Shown: positions 24,110 to 34,434 of the stretch, in pieces
Layout: each line of letters opens with the position of its first letter
Numbering within the stretch: the stretch's first letter is position 1
Assembly (NCBI RefSeq): GCF_004151245.1
Contig: NZ_JUIW01000008.1
Coordinates: 1-64,000 of the forward strand
Direction of reading: 5' to 3'
DNA: 64,000 nucleotides
Source of the DNA: Flavobacterium beibuense
GTDB lineage: Bacteria > Bacteroidota > Bacteroidia > Flavobacteriales > Flavobacteriaceae
The notes under the pieces: model-generated
What the model was told of the DNA's origin: nothing
Seen by the model: the letters and a program-made list of their open reading frames with translations, nothing else
Databases searched by the model: none
Translations under genes and position numbers: made by a program

Positions 24110-26485
24110 TTATAAATTAATAGTTTTTACTTCTGATATTACTTTTCCGTTTGCTCCAAACCCTTCAATTAGTACTTTAACCTGTCCGAAATAAAGTTTC
24201 GGGATGCTGAATCTAAACTCGCCACTTTCGTCTGTCATGATATTAGGGTGCCAGTCTATAATACCAAAGTTTTCAAAACCTTTGTCGTCATAAGTTGAGG
24301 TGTAATCGGAGTTTCTGAAAGGCTCAACTTTATCAAAACCATCTTTTAGCAGGAAGCTTAAATCGGCAGTGGGTTTGTTTCTGTATGAAAAATCTTTTTT
24401 CAAATAGATTTTGATGATACCCATTTCATTATCCACTCCTGGAACAGGTGCATGCGGATTTATGTAAAATTCGTCTACATCTTCGGTATAAACCATGTCA
24501 AGAACATCAAAAGACATTAAATACATATTGTCTAAATAAACCCTTGGCTTGGTTTTTTGACCGTTTATGGTTGTTACCGTACGTCCTGTTATACTAACCT
24601 CCCCATTTTTATTAGACACATCAAAACCATGATAACGAATCATATCCAGTATATAAAAATAACTTTTAGTATCTCCTTCTGTTATTTTATATCCTCTTAA
24701 AAGTCCGTTTCCGGCCACAGTTCCGTATTTCAACTTGTTAGATTTTCCTTCAATCTTAACCTCTTCAAGCATAACGGTTTTTGTTATGTATTTTGGTAGT
24801 TCAAAATCGGCAAGATCTGTATTGTCTCCTGAATAATCTATACATGAGATTTTAGATGGTGTAAACGGTTTGTTGAATTTTCTATTATTATTTAATATTT
24901 CAGGGTTTAGAGAAATATCTTTTGGTTGTTCACCTCTTTTGAGTAAAGTGAATCTAAGCTTACAGGAATCAGGTACAACAAGATGTTTTAAATAAAATTC
25001 ATTTTTTTCATTCAGAGCCACCCTTTCGTCGAGCATGCCTGTGTAAGAACTTATTTTTAGCCTGTAGCCTTTCCCTTTTAATTTTTGGTTTACCGTTCCT
25101 TTTACCGCAAGACCTATGTCAAAAGTGTAATTTTCTTTTGGAGGATTGTTAAGTATATTGTTCCATAGATATTTACTTTTTTTACTTATAAGGTAAAGAT
25201 CCATTTCAAACTTATTAGATCTTGATATGTCATTAAGGTACTCTCTGGCTATTGTTTTAGGGTGTCCTTCTATATATGGTGAAAGCAGTAAGTCGCCATA
25301 AATATCCTCTTTAGCTGTAATACTTTTTGTATCTGCCGGTAAAACGGAAATACTAAGGTTCATATACGGATTGTTAACTTTACCTTTAAACTCTACGGTT
25401 CCGTTGTCATCACTTATCTTGTTAAGTTGTGAACTTACAACACTGTCAGGGTAAATGTATAGTAAGCGTTCAGCTATCTGATTTAAATTATCATCAATAA
25501 GTCGTACTGTGTTAACCCCTGTAAACAGCTCTTTGTTTTCCAATTGTGTAGTTAGTTCCAGCTTATTGTCGTTAAAAACAAGTTCCATTATGTAGGTTTT
25601 GTCATCTTTTTGAACAGTTAGGTATAATGGCTTGTTCTCAATTTTTTTGTAAGTAAAGCTGTTTGTTCTCAGTTTAATAAAGGTTTTGTCGGCCATTGTG
25701 TAGCTATTAGCCTCCATGGTTATACCTTCTGCCTGAAGTGGAGGCAATACCTGTTCATGATTGGTTCCGTTTATGGATGCAACTACTTTAAGGTTATTTT
25801 TATTACTGGCAACAATATCAAATTTGCCATATCCAAGATCATTTAATACAATCTTTTTAATGATTTCGCCTTTTTCATTTACAACAGAAGCCTCTTTTAC
25901 GTTAAGGGGAGTGTTGTCACATCCAGTTATGTGTACGCCTATGGTATTATGGCAATCGTTAAGAAAAACGCCGCTTTCAGGTTTAAGTTCTATTGTGACT
26001 TCTGCTTCAGCATTTTTGCTTAATGATCTAGGTATTCCTGTACTTGGGTTAATTATGGTTACGTCGTATACGGAGGATTCATCTTCGGTAAAGTTATTCA
26101 TCCAGTTAGTGTAGAGCTGAACATAATATTTACCTGATTTATAATCGCTGTTTAGCTTGAAACTTCCTGAGAAATTTCCAAGATTACCACATAAAAGTTT
26201 GCTCTCAAGAATATTTCCATCAGAATCTATAAGATTGGCAAAAATATTAACGCAGGAATAGAAGGGAATGCCAAGTTTTTTGTGGTATACATATCCTTTA
26301 AACCATATTTTTTCGTTAGAAAGAAATACATTTTTATCAAAATGTACGTGAATGTTTTCACGTTCCATGAAAAAATAATTTTCAATGGCTTTGCTTATTT
26401 TTTCCTTTTTTTCCTGTTGGGCAAAAGCTACAAGGCTAAAAGCCAGCAAAAAGACGGTTAAGATAATTTTTGTCGTTGTTTTCAT
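24110..26485 (-). CDS. Large secreted protein with MG2-like domain and TonB-plug-like domain
   Basis: 791 aa with a signal peptide (to AFAQQ). The N-terminal part has a macroglobulin-like MG2 pattern (ENIHVHFDKNVFLSNEKIWFKGY). A later region (YHGFDVSNKNGEVSITGR, VYLDNMYLMSFDVLDMVYTEDVDEFYI) resembles the TonB plug domain, but no beta-barrel follows. The C-terminus (FGIIDWHPNIMTDESGEFRFSIP) again looks like an MG or Ig-like strand pair. Such orphan plug proteins are common in Bacteroidetes and uncharacterised; an outer-membrane or periplasmic place is likely. Confidence 0.78.
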   Translation of the reverse strand: MKTTTKIILTVFLLAFSLVAFAQQEKKEKISKAIENYFFMERENIHVHFDKNVFLSNEKIWFKGYVYHKKLGIPFYSCVNIFANLIDSDGNILESKLLCGNLGNFSGSFKLNSDYKSGKYYVQLYTNWMNNFTEDESSVYDVTIINPSTGIPRSLSKNAEAEVTIELKPESGVFLNDCHNTIGVHITGCDNTPLNVKEASVVNEKGEIIKKIVLNDLGYGKFDIVASNKNNLKVVASINGTNHEQVLPPLQAEGITMEANSYTMADKTFIKLRTNSFTYKKIENKPLYLTVQKDDKTYIMELVFNDNKLELTTQLENKELFTGVNTVRLIDDNLNQIAERLLYIYPDSVVSSQLNKISDDNGTVEFKGKVNNPYMNLSISVLPADTKSITAKEDIYGDLLLSPYIEGHPKTIAREYLNDISRSNKFEMDLYLISKKSKYLWNNILNNPPKENYTFDIGLAVKGTVNQKLKGKGYRLKISSYTGMLDERVALNEKNEFYLKHLVVPDSCKLRFTLLKRGEQPKDISLNPEILNNNRKFNKPFTPSKISCIDYSGDNTDLADFELPKYITKTVMLEEVKIEGKSNKLKYGTVAGNGLLRGYKITEGDTKSYFYILDMIRYHGFDVSNKNGEVSITGRTVTTINGQKTKPRVYLDNMYLMSFDVLDMVYTEDVDEFYINPHAPVPGVDNEMGIIKIYLKKDFSYRNKPTADLSFLLKDGFDKVEPFRNSDYTSTYDDKGFENFGIIDWHPNIMTDESGEFRFSIPKLYFGQVKVLIEGFGANGKVISEVKTINL

Positions 26486-26563
26486 AGCAAGGTGTGTATG
26501 GTTTAGATTGTTTTTTTTTGCGAATATATACTTTTTTAAAAAGTTTTAAAAAGCATTAAAGCT

Positions 26564-26591
26564 AAAAAGGAGCTCTTTTGAGCTCCTTTTT
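26564..26591 (-). terminator. Rho-independent terminator downstream of groL
   Basis: Stem AAAAAGGAGCTC (26564-26575) / GAGCTCCTTTTT (26580-26591) with a TTTT loop; ends the leftward groES-groEL transcript 23 bp after its stop. Confidence 0.9.
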
Positions 26592-26614
26592 ATAACGTTA
26601 TGGTTAAGATGTTA

Positions 26615-28258
<1,644 letters not shown>

Positions 28259-28287
28259 TTATATGTTTTTTTAAATATTAAACTGAA

Positions 28288-28563
28288 TTAGATTACTGCA
28301 AAAATTTCCTCTTCTTTCATGATAAGGTAATCCTTACCTTCAAATTTCAATTCTGTACCGGCATATTTACCATATAAAACAGTATCTCCAACTTTTACTG
28401 TCATGTCGTGGTCTTTAGTTCCGTTACCTACGGCTACTACAATACCTTTTTGAGGTTTTTCTTTAGCAGTGTCAGGGATAAAGATTCCCGAAGCTGTTTG
28501 AGTTTCTGCAGCCACAGGCTCAATAAGAACTCGATCTGAAAGTGGTTTAATGTTTAAAGCCAT
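28288..28563 (-). CDS. groS: 10 kDa co-chaperonin GroES
   Basis: 91 aa. Lid of the GroEL chamber. Seen: [12 protein letters not shown] at the N-terminus, the mobile loop [19 protein letters not shown] (core TASGIFIP), GIVVAVGNG, and [26 protein letters not shown]. First gene of the groES-groEL operon; upstream lies the secG terminator. Confidence 0.99.
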   Translation of the reverse strand: MALNIKPLSDRVLIEPVAAETQTASGIFIPDTAKEKPQKGIVVAVGNGTKDHDMTVKVGDTVLYGKYAGTELKFEGKDYLIMKEEEIFAVI

Positions 28564-28657
28564 ATGATTTAATATTTGTTATTAATGTTTAAAAATTCGA
28601 CGTATTGATTTTTTCAGAAATTGTGCCAATACATGAAACTGACAAATTTTTACCAAT

Positions 28658-28691
28658 AAAAAATGCCAGCACTGACAGGCTGGCATTTTTT
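28658..28691 (-). terminator. Rho-independent terminator downstream of secG
   Basis: AAAAAATGCCAGC (28658-28670) pairs with GCTGGCATTTTTT (28679-28691); 8-nt loop. Closes the leftward miaB-to-secG gene run 20 bp after secG. Confidence 0.92.
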
Positions 28692-28710
28692 ATAGAATAT
28701 TATAATATTA

Positions 28711-29085
28711 TTATTGTTGAGCGCCTTCTTCTGCAGGAGCAGGAGTTGCCGAATTGGCAGGAGCTTCAGGAGTTGCATTTTCTGTTGCCGGAACTGTAGT
28801 AGCTGCCGGTGCAGGTAAAGTAGACTCGTCTATAAGACTGTCCTGAGTTGCTGAGTTGCTGCCAAAGCTTAATGTTGATAATAAAATTAATATAACAAGA
28901 GCAGTAGCAAGTGTCCATGTACTTTTATCAAGAAAATCTGTTGTCTTTTGTACACCACCCATCATTTGAGTTCCTCCAAGTGAAGATGATAATCCTCCTC
29001 CTTTAGGATTTTGTACCATAATTACCACAACCAAAAGGAAACTTACTATTACTATAAGTACCAGGAAAATTGAAAAATCAAACAT
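28711..29085 (-). CDS. secG: Preprotein translocase subunit SecG
   Basis: 124 aa. Auxiliary subunit of SecYEG. Two hydrophobic segments (about 4-24 and 56-74) enclose the signature VVVIMVQNPKGGGLSSSLGG. The C-terminal tail (~45 residues) is Ala/Pro/Thr/Glu-rich, as in other Bacteroidetes SecG. It overlaps the start of secG with the stop of the TPR gene by 8 bp, a sign of translational coupling. Confidence 0.95.
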   Translation of the reverse strand: MFDFSIFLVLIVIVSFLLVVVIMVQNPKGGGLSSSLGGTQMMGGVQKTTDFLDKSTWTLATALVILILLSTLSFGSNSATQDSLIDESTLPAPAATTVPATENATPEAPANSATPAPAEEGAQQ

Positions 29086-30103
29086 TGTTATTAGTATTAT
29101 TATTTTGTTGTAAAATCTTTATATCCGATATACGGTCTGCAAAGAAAACACTTTTTTCCGGATATTTCAAAATTAAAATTTCATAAGCCTGAATTGCTTT
29201 CTGATATTTTTTCTGTTCAAGGTATACACGTGCAAGTGTTTCCGTCATAAGTAATGAGCTGTCACGGCTGCTTCTTTCAATATTTGCAGGGGGTGGAGCT
29301 ATGCCTTTAGTTGGAATTATCTTTGGACTAGACTCAATAAACTTATCAATAAGTTCCAGTTTTTTGCTTAAGGAATCGTCATTATTATCTGTTGTTTCCT
29401 CTTTGATTTCCTCTTTTTCAATCTCAGTTTTATTCTCGCTCGGCTCAATTTCAGATTCATTTTCTGCTTCCTGTGTTTCTTCCCTTTTTATAGGAGTCAA
29501 TTTAGAAAGCTGTAACCATTCCTGGAAAGAGTGTTTTTCAGAATTATCAAATTCAAGAGGTTTACCGATTTCGAGTTTCTCTTCGGTTTCGTTTCTTACA
29601 GGTTCAGTAAAAGGGACTTCTTTTTCTGAAGGAGTAAAAACTGGAGAAGCAACAATTACAGGCGTTTCTTCTGCTTCCTTAAATTGTTCTTTTTCCTTAT
29701 GGCTTTCTTCCGCCTCTTCTATAGTTTGTTTTATAGAACGTTCCAGTCTGTCAGCAGGAGAAATTACAGGTTGTTCCGGTTTAGGAGTAACCGTTTCGGT
29801 TTCCTTAACGGTTATTTCCTCAATAGCCTTTTCTTTTTCCTGTAGATAATCTTTCTGAATGCTGTGGAAATTTTCTGAAGTTATAAAGTCAAATAGAACG
29901 GAACGGTCATTTGTATGAGCTGCAGTTTTTTTGAGCTCCATATTATAACGAAAACTATCCTGGTTGTAAAGCCCTTTTAAGTGAATGGCACGCGCACTTT
30001 GCAGGAACGGAAATTCATATAAAATGCTTTCCAGTTCCATAGTTTGCCTGTCGGTTATGGTATAAGGCTTATTTAGCAGGTATGTATAGTCTTTTGTGTT
30101 CAA
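29078..30103 (-). CDS. Tetratricopeptide-repeat protein with long acidic middle region
   Basis: 341 aa. The N-terminal ~90 residues are helical (ESILYEFPFLQSARAIHLKGL). The middle (about 95-265) is a low-complexity Glu/Lys/Pro/Thr region, probably disordered. The C-terminus carries one clear TPR-like pair (LLMTETLARVYLEQKKYQKAI, then AYEILILKYPEKSVFFADRI). No signal peptide. It lies between lptE and secG (8-bp overlap with secG). Role unknown; the setting suggests an envelope-biogenesis helper, which is inference only. Confidence 0.75.
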   Translation of the reverse strand: MNTKDYTYLLNKPYTITDRQTMELESILYEFPFLQSARAIHLKGLYNQDSFRYNMELKKTAAHTNDRSVLFDFITSENFHSIQKDYLQEKEKAIEEITVKETETVTPKPEQPVISPADRLERSIKQTIEEAEESHKEKEQFKEAEETPVIVASPVFTPSEKEVPFTEPVRNETEEKLEIGKPLEFDNSEKHSFQEWLQLSKLTPIKREETQEAENESEIEPSENKTEIEKEEIKEETTDNNDDSLSKKLELIDKFIESSPKIIPTKGIAPPPANIERSSRDSSLLMTETLARVYLEQKKYQKAIQAYEILILKYPEKSVFFADRISDIKILQQNNNTNNNV

Positions 30104-30126
30104 TTTTGTTTTACTCTGTTCTCAAA

Positions 30127-30630
30127 TTACCATTTAGCCAGCGACTCATTAAAGATGTCCTGGGTTATCCTTTCAAAAATTTCATCTAAGGCAGCATTTA
30201 ATACCGATCCTGTAGGAAGGGCGTCACCACTATAATCATAGAAAAAACTGAAAGGCTTTTCAAAATCGTCGTCTTCGTTATTCTTATTTGTGAATCTTAC
30301 ATTTACAGTAATGCTTAATCTGTTTTGAGCTGCACGCTGATCAGCAGTAGCTGTCATGGGTGATATGCGATATTGTGTAATCTCACCCTCATAAACAAGG
30401 TCGCCGCCTGTATTTGTTAGTGTAAGGTTAGTCTGGTTTTGTATCAGGTCCTGCAGGCGTAATGTAAAAGTACGCTCTATACCGGGTTCTACTACTTCGG
30501 CATTATTCTGAAAATAATTCACCTGAAAGGTCTTGGCGTTAATTTGTCCTGTTCCCGTAAAGTTGTAATATTTGCAACCATGCAGGGTTAGGGCTAAAAT
30601 AAAAACCAATAATAATTTAAAATATCTCAT
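30127..30630 (-). CDS. lptE: LptE-family LPS-assembly lipoprotein
   Basis: 167 aa from MRYFKLLLVF; a longer frame reaches 30702, but this start gives a lipoprotein signal peptide with the lipobox LHGC (Cys19) and lies 13 bp after the upstream gene. The body fits the Bacteroidetes LptE family (FQVNYFQNNAEVVEPGIERTFTLRLQDLI pieces: NYFQNNA; LQDLIQNQTNL; then EGEITQYRISPM). LptE plugs the LptD channel in outer-membrane LPS insertion. Confidence 0.85.
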   Translation of the reverse strand: MRYFKLLLVFILALTLHGCKYYNFTGTGQINAKTFQVNYFQNNAEVVEPGIERTFTLRLQDLIQNQTNLTLTNTGGDLVYEGEITQYRISPMTATADQRAAQNRLSITVNVRFTNKNNEDDDFEKPFSFFYDYSGDALPTGSVLNAALDEIFERITQDIFNESLAKW

Positions 30631-30643
30631 TGTTCTTTTATGA

Positions 30644-31933
30644 CTAAAGGTCGTATTGTTTAATTTTTCTGTAAAGTGTCCTTTCGGATATACCAAGTTC
30701 ATCGGCTGCGGCCTTGCGTTTACCTTTATTGCGTTCCAGGGCTTTTTTAATCAATTCGATTTCTTTTTCATCTAACCTTAAGGTTTCTTCCTCTTCAACA
30801 GTTTCGGCAAAAAGGTAGTTGTCATCATCATCGTCATCATCATCAAGGTGATGCTCAATAACCGGTTCTGCATGAGTGATTTTCGGACTCGGCATAACCC
30901 CGGCTGAAGGCCTTTCTTCAAAACTGTGTCCGTTTTCCTCTGCAGGGTTTCCGTATATTCTTTGTATTAATCCTTTATTCGATTCCTGAACCTTACTTGT
31001 GTTGCCGTTTTGCATAAGCTCCATGGTAAGTTTTTTTAGATCGTTAAGGTCGCTTTTCATATCAAAAAGCACTTTGTACAAAATTTCCCTTTCGTTACTA
31101 AAGTCGCTTTCAGGTTTTTTATCACGCACTACGGCCGGCAGGTTTGTACCTTCTTCCGGTAAATAAGAGCGAAGCGTGGCTAGCGATATTTCCCTGGTTG
31201 TTTCCAGTACCGATATTTGTTCAGCGATGTTTCTAAGTTGCCTGATGTTTCCGCTCCAGCGATATCGTAACAATAACTGTACCGCATCATCATCAAGCTT
31301 TATAGGAGGCATTTTGTATTTGTGTGCAAAATCAGAAGAAAATTTCCTGAACAGCAGGTGAATGTCATCCTTACGTTCACGTAGGGGAGGAAGCATAATT
31401 TCTACCGTGCTTAGGCGATAGTAAAGATCTTCCCTGAATTTTCCTTTTTCAATGGCTTCAAACATATTAACGTTTGTTGCAGCCACGATGCGCACATTTG
31501 TTTTTTGAACCTGAGAGGAACCCACTTTTATAAACTCACCGTTTTCCAGTACACGAAGTAATCTTACCTGTGTGGTAAGCGGTAATTCGCCCACTTCATC
31601 AAGAAAAATGGTTCCTCCGTCGGCTACTTCAAAATAACCCTCACGGGTTGAGGTAGCTCCGGTAAATGCACCCTTCTCGTGGCCAAAAAGCTCACTGTCT
31701 ATGGTTCCTTCAGGTATTGCGCCGCAGTTTACGGCAATATATTTTCCATGCTTCCTGTGAGACAGGGCATGAATAATTCTTGGCATATTTTCTTTACCAA
31801 CACCACTTTCACCGGTAATAAGTACCGAAATATCGGTAGGGGCTACCTGTATTGCTTTTTCTATGGCGCGGTTAAGCTTAGGGTCGTTCCCTATAATCTC
31901 AAATCGTTGTTTTATGGCTTGTACATTTTCCAT
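30644..31933 (-). CDS. Sigma-54-dependent transcriptional activator without receiver domain
   Basis: 429 aa. The AAA+ domain starts almost at the N-terminus: Walker A GESGVGKE (41-48), the sigma-54-contact loop GAFTGA (88-93), [13 protein letters not shown] (Walker B), then the R-finger region [21 protein letters not shown]. No N-terminal sensory domain. A linker with eight consecutive Asp precedes a Fis-type HTH ([25 protein letters not shown]). It hydrolyses ATP to open sigma-54 promoters; what it senses is not visible. It follows miaB by 33 bp and precedes lptE by 13 bp. Confidence 0.93.
   Translation of the reverse strand: MENVQAIKQRFEIIGNDPKLNRAIEKAIQVAPTDISVLITGESGVGKENMPRIIHALSHRKHGKYIAVNCGAIPEGTIDSELFGHEKGAFTGATSTREGYFEVADGGTIFLDEVGELPLTTQVRLLRVLENGEFIKVGSSQVQKTNVRIVAATNVNMFEAIEKGKFREDLYYRLSTVEIMLPPLRERKDDIHLLFRKFSSDFAHKYKMPPIKLDDDAVQLLLRYRWSGNIRQLRNIAEQISVLETTREISLATLRSYLPEEGTNLPAVVRDKKPESDFSNEREILYKVLFDMKSDLNDLKKLTMELMQNGNTSKVQESNKGLIQRIYGNPAEENGHSFEERPSAGVMPSPKITHAEPVIEHHLDDDDDDDDNYLFAETVEEEETLRLDEKEIELIKKALERNKGKRKAAADELGISERTLYRKIKQYDL
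30821..30844 (-). repeat. Trinucleotide repeat coding for eight Asp
   Basis: Eight GAT/GAC codons in a row on the minus strand (two GAT-GAT-GAT-GAC units), in the linker of the sigma-54 activator. A site open to in-frame slippage. Confidence 0.85.
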
Positions 31934-31966
31934 AGGCTTTAACCTTAACCCGATTGAATTGGTTTA

Positions 31967-33421
31967 TTAAACTGTTTGCATTTCACTGTAACCTACTGCA
32001 TCTCCAATTAATGTGGCAGATGTACAGTCTGTAATTTTTACGTTTACAAAATCACCGGGCTTGTAGTTTCCTTCTTTAGGGAATACAACCATGGTGTTTT
32101 GTGAATTACGGCCGCTCCAGTGTTCGTTAGATCTTTTAGATTCTTTTTCTATAAGTACTTCTACTGTTTGGCCTATAAAACGCTGTGTTCTTTCAAGAGC
32201 CATTTTTTGCTGCAGGTTAATAATTTCCGTTAGTCGGCGGTTTTTAACCTCTGCAGGTATATCATCTTCCAGTTTTCTTGCAGCTAATGTTCCCGGACGC
32301 TCAGAATAAGCAAACATAAACCCGAAGTCATACTTACAGTGCTCCATTAAACTTAAAGTGTCCTGATGGTCTTCTTCGGTCTCTGTTGGGAAACCTGCAA
32401 TCATATCCTGAGAAAGTGAAATTTCAGGTATAATGCGGTATATATTATCTACAAGTTCCATGTATTCCTCACGTGTATGCTGACGATTCATTGCTTCAAG
32501 TACACGTGTGCTTCCACTTTGTACAGGCAGGTGAATGTATTTACATATATTATGATGTTTAGCCATTACTTCAATCACCTCCAGGTGCATATCCTGTGGG
32601 TTTGAAGTACTGAAACGGAAACGCATTTTAGGGAAGGTTTTTGCAACCATATCTAAAAGCTGTGCAAAATCTACCGCAGTAGCCTTTTGCATTTCGCTTG
32701 CTTTTTCAAAATCTTTTTTAAGCCCACCGCCATACCATAAGTAACTATCTACGTTTTGCCCAAGAAGAGTAACTTCTTTAAAGCCTTTTTCATATAACGA
32801 AGTGATTTCTTCCATGATACTTTGCGGATCACGGCTTCTTTCGCGGCCACGTGTAAACGGTACTACACAAAAAGTACACATATTATCACAGCCGCGTGTT
32901 ATGGAAACAAAAGCAGTTACACCATTACTGTTAAGGCGAACAGGTGCAATATCACCATAGGTTTCCTCTTTAGAAAGGATAACGTTTATGGCATCGCGAC
33001 CTTCGTCAACTTCTTTTAAAAGATTAGGCAGGTCTTTATAGGCATCAGGGCCTACAACCATATCTACAATTTTTTCTTCCTCCAGGAATTTGCTTTTAAG
33101 GCGTTCGGCCATACAGCCAAGAACACCTACCTTCATCCCTGGGTTTATTTTTTTTATAGCGTTGTACTGATCAAGTCTTTTACGTACAGTTTGCTCTGCC
33201 TTATCACGAATGGAGCAGGTATTAACCAATACCAAATCGGCCTCCTCAAGGTTTTGGGTGGTATTATAACCTTCATTGGCAAGAATAGATGCAACAATCT
33301 CACTGTCAGAAAAATTCATCTGGCAGCCATAGCTTTCAATAAAGAGTTTTTTGCTGTTTCCGTCTTTCTGCTTTAAAACAAGGCTTTGTCCCTGTTTGTT
33401 CTCTTCAATAATCTTTTCCAT
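31967..33421 (-). CDS. miaB: tRNA-2-methylthio-N6-dimethylallyladenosine synthase (MiaB)
   Basis: 484 aa. Radical-SAM methylthiotransferase modifying A37 of tRNAs. The N-terminal UPF0004 domain has its three Cys ([33 protein letters not shown]). The radical-SAM cluster is [22 protein letters not shown] (CxxxCxxC). The TRAM domain is at the C-terminus ([14 protein letters not shown] ... [11 protein letters not shown]). A promoter of TTG-22-TATCTTTG type lies upstream. First gene of the run to secG. Confidence 0.98.
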   Translation of the reverse strand: MEKIIEENKQGQSLVLKQKDGNSKKLFIESYGCQMNFSDSEIVASILANEGYNTTQNLEEADLVLVNTCSIRDKAEQTVRKRLDQYNAIKKINPGMKVGVLGCMAERLKSKFLEEEKIVDMVVGPDAYKDLPNLLKEVDEGRDAINVILSKEETYGDIAPVRLNSNGVTAFVSITRGCDNMCTFCVVPFTRGRERSRDPQSIMEEITSLYEKGFKEVTLLGQNVDSYLWYGGGLKKDFEKASEMQKATAVDFAQLLDMVAKTFPKMRFRFSTSNPQDMHLEVIEVMAKHHNICKYIHLPVQSGSTRVLEAMNRQHTREEYMELVDNIYRIIPEISLSQDMIAGFPTETEEDHQDTLSLMEHCKYDFGFMFAYSERPGTLAARKLEDDIPAEVKNRRLTEIINLQQKMALERTQRFIGQTVEVLIEKESKRSNEHWSGRNSQNTMVVFPKEGNYKPGDFVNVKITDCTSATLIGDAVGYSEMQTV

Positions 33422-33453
33422 AAATTCGCTACTGTAGTGCTTTTTTGAATTGG

Positions 33454-33486
33454 CAAAGATACTATTTAATTTGTAAAATATGACAA
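33454..33486 (-). promoter_or_regulatory. Promoter of miaB (TTG-22-TATCTTTG)
   Basis: Minus strand: TTG at 33484-33486, TATCTTTG at 33454-33461, 22 bp apart, 33 bp before the miaB ATG. Exact -7 match; spacing at the long end of the known range. Confidence 0.6.
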
Positions 33487-33495
33487 GTTGGCATA

Positions 33496-34206
33496 TTAGT
33501 CTTTGCCTAAATTTACTTTGCGGTATAACTGGCCTATGCTATGTATGGATTTTAATAAAAATGTGAGGCTAAACAGTATAAATAAGACAATTAAAGGGAA
33601 TGATGATTGTAAAAAGATACTGCCCAGCATAAAAGCGGCGCCGGAGGCTATCATCCTGCTTTTGTAATCATAAAGGAGGATTTTATGGTTTTCAATCTGT
33701 ATTGCTAATAAGGAGAAGAAGCTGGCCAGGCCTATCATGAAAATAATATCCTGATACGGATTGTTTTGTTCTACTACGCTCATAACCGTTAATCCTACTG
33801 ATAGTAAGAATCCTAAAAACAAAGAGCCCTTGTCTACTTCTGTTTTATGTATCCATTTATGTGCATTCGCATAAAAACTTGAACTGAAATCTTCAAACTC
33901 TTCCTGAGTTACAAATTTTCCGGTGAGGCATTTTCTTTTAAGGGTGTCAAAATATTTAATAGGGAAGCGATCCCTAAAATCCATAAATAATATAAGGTGT
34001 AGATTCTCCCCTTGTGGAATTGTAATGACCGATTTGTAGAAATCAAGTTTTATAATAACCTGTTTGCTGTCGTCAGGAATTTCAATTTCAGGCTCTTCAC
34101 CATGCATTATTTTAATAAGAAGTCTCTTTTTATCATCATAAACTTTAATTTTTCTTATATGTGCCCAATTATAAGGTAATAAAAGTTTAAGGTTGAGTTT
34201 TCTCAT
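33496..34206 (-). CDS. Membrane protein of unknown function, soluble N-terminal domain
   Basis: 236 aa. Residues 1-115 are soluble and strand-rich ([35 protein letters not shown]). Residues 120-225 hold four hydrophobic segments ([70 protein letters not shown]). I recognise no family. It starts with its own promoter (34242-34272) and is divergent from topA. A membrane sensor or scaffold is possible but nothing proves it. Confidence 0.65.
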   Translation of the reverse strand: MRKLNLKLLLPYNWAHIRKIKVYDDKKRLLIKIMHGEEPEIEIPDDSKQVIIKLDFYKSVITIPQGENLHLILFMDFRDRFPIKYFDTLKRKCLTGKFVTQEEFEDFSSSFYANAHKWIHKTEVDKGSLFLGFLLSVGLTVMSVVEQNNPYQDIIFMIGLASFFSLLAIQIENHKILLYDYKSRMIASGAAFMLGSIFLQSSFPLIVLFILFSLTFLLKSIHSIGQLYRKVNLGKD

Positions 34207-34241
34207 AGCTTATTTTTTAGAATATTGTTTGTGTAAAGACT

Positions 34242-34272
34242 TAAAGATAATAAAGTTAAGCTTTTTAAACAA
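34242..34272 (-). promoter_or_regulatory. Candidate promoter for the 236-aa membrane protein gene
   Basis: Minus strand: TTG (34270-34272), 20 bp, then TATCTTTA (34242-34249), one mismatch to TAnnTTTG, 36 bp before the ATG. Confidence 0.4.
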
Positions 34273-34406
34273 CTCAAATATTGTGAGGTCAGCAGTATGA
34301 GGTGTTTCAGCTTTTTTTAGAAACAATTATGTTGCTTTTATGATATTTTTTGGATGTAAAAACGTGAATTTGAAACCTTCAAAATTCAATATTTAAAAAA
34401 ATCCTA

Positions 34407-34414
34407 TACTTTTG
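34407..34414 (+). promoter_or_regulatory. Bacteroidetes -7 box for topA
   Basis: TACTTTTG, exact TAnnTTTG match, 20 bp before the topA ATG. No good -33 TTG. An AAAGGAG stretch (34421-34427) between box and ATG resembles a Shine-Dalgarno site, unusual in this phylum. Confidence 0.5.
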
Positions 34415-34434
34415 CGACACAAAGGAGAGCAAAT

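Noticed and set aside
29301..29849. 182-aa Ser-rich open frame on the plus strand
   Set aside because: Antisense of the Glu/Lys-rich low-complexity part of the TPR gene; Ser runs come from reading that in reverse.
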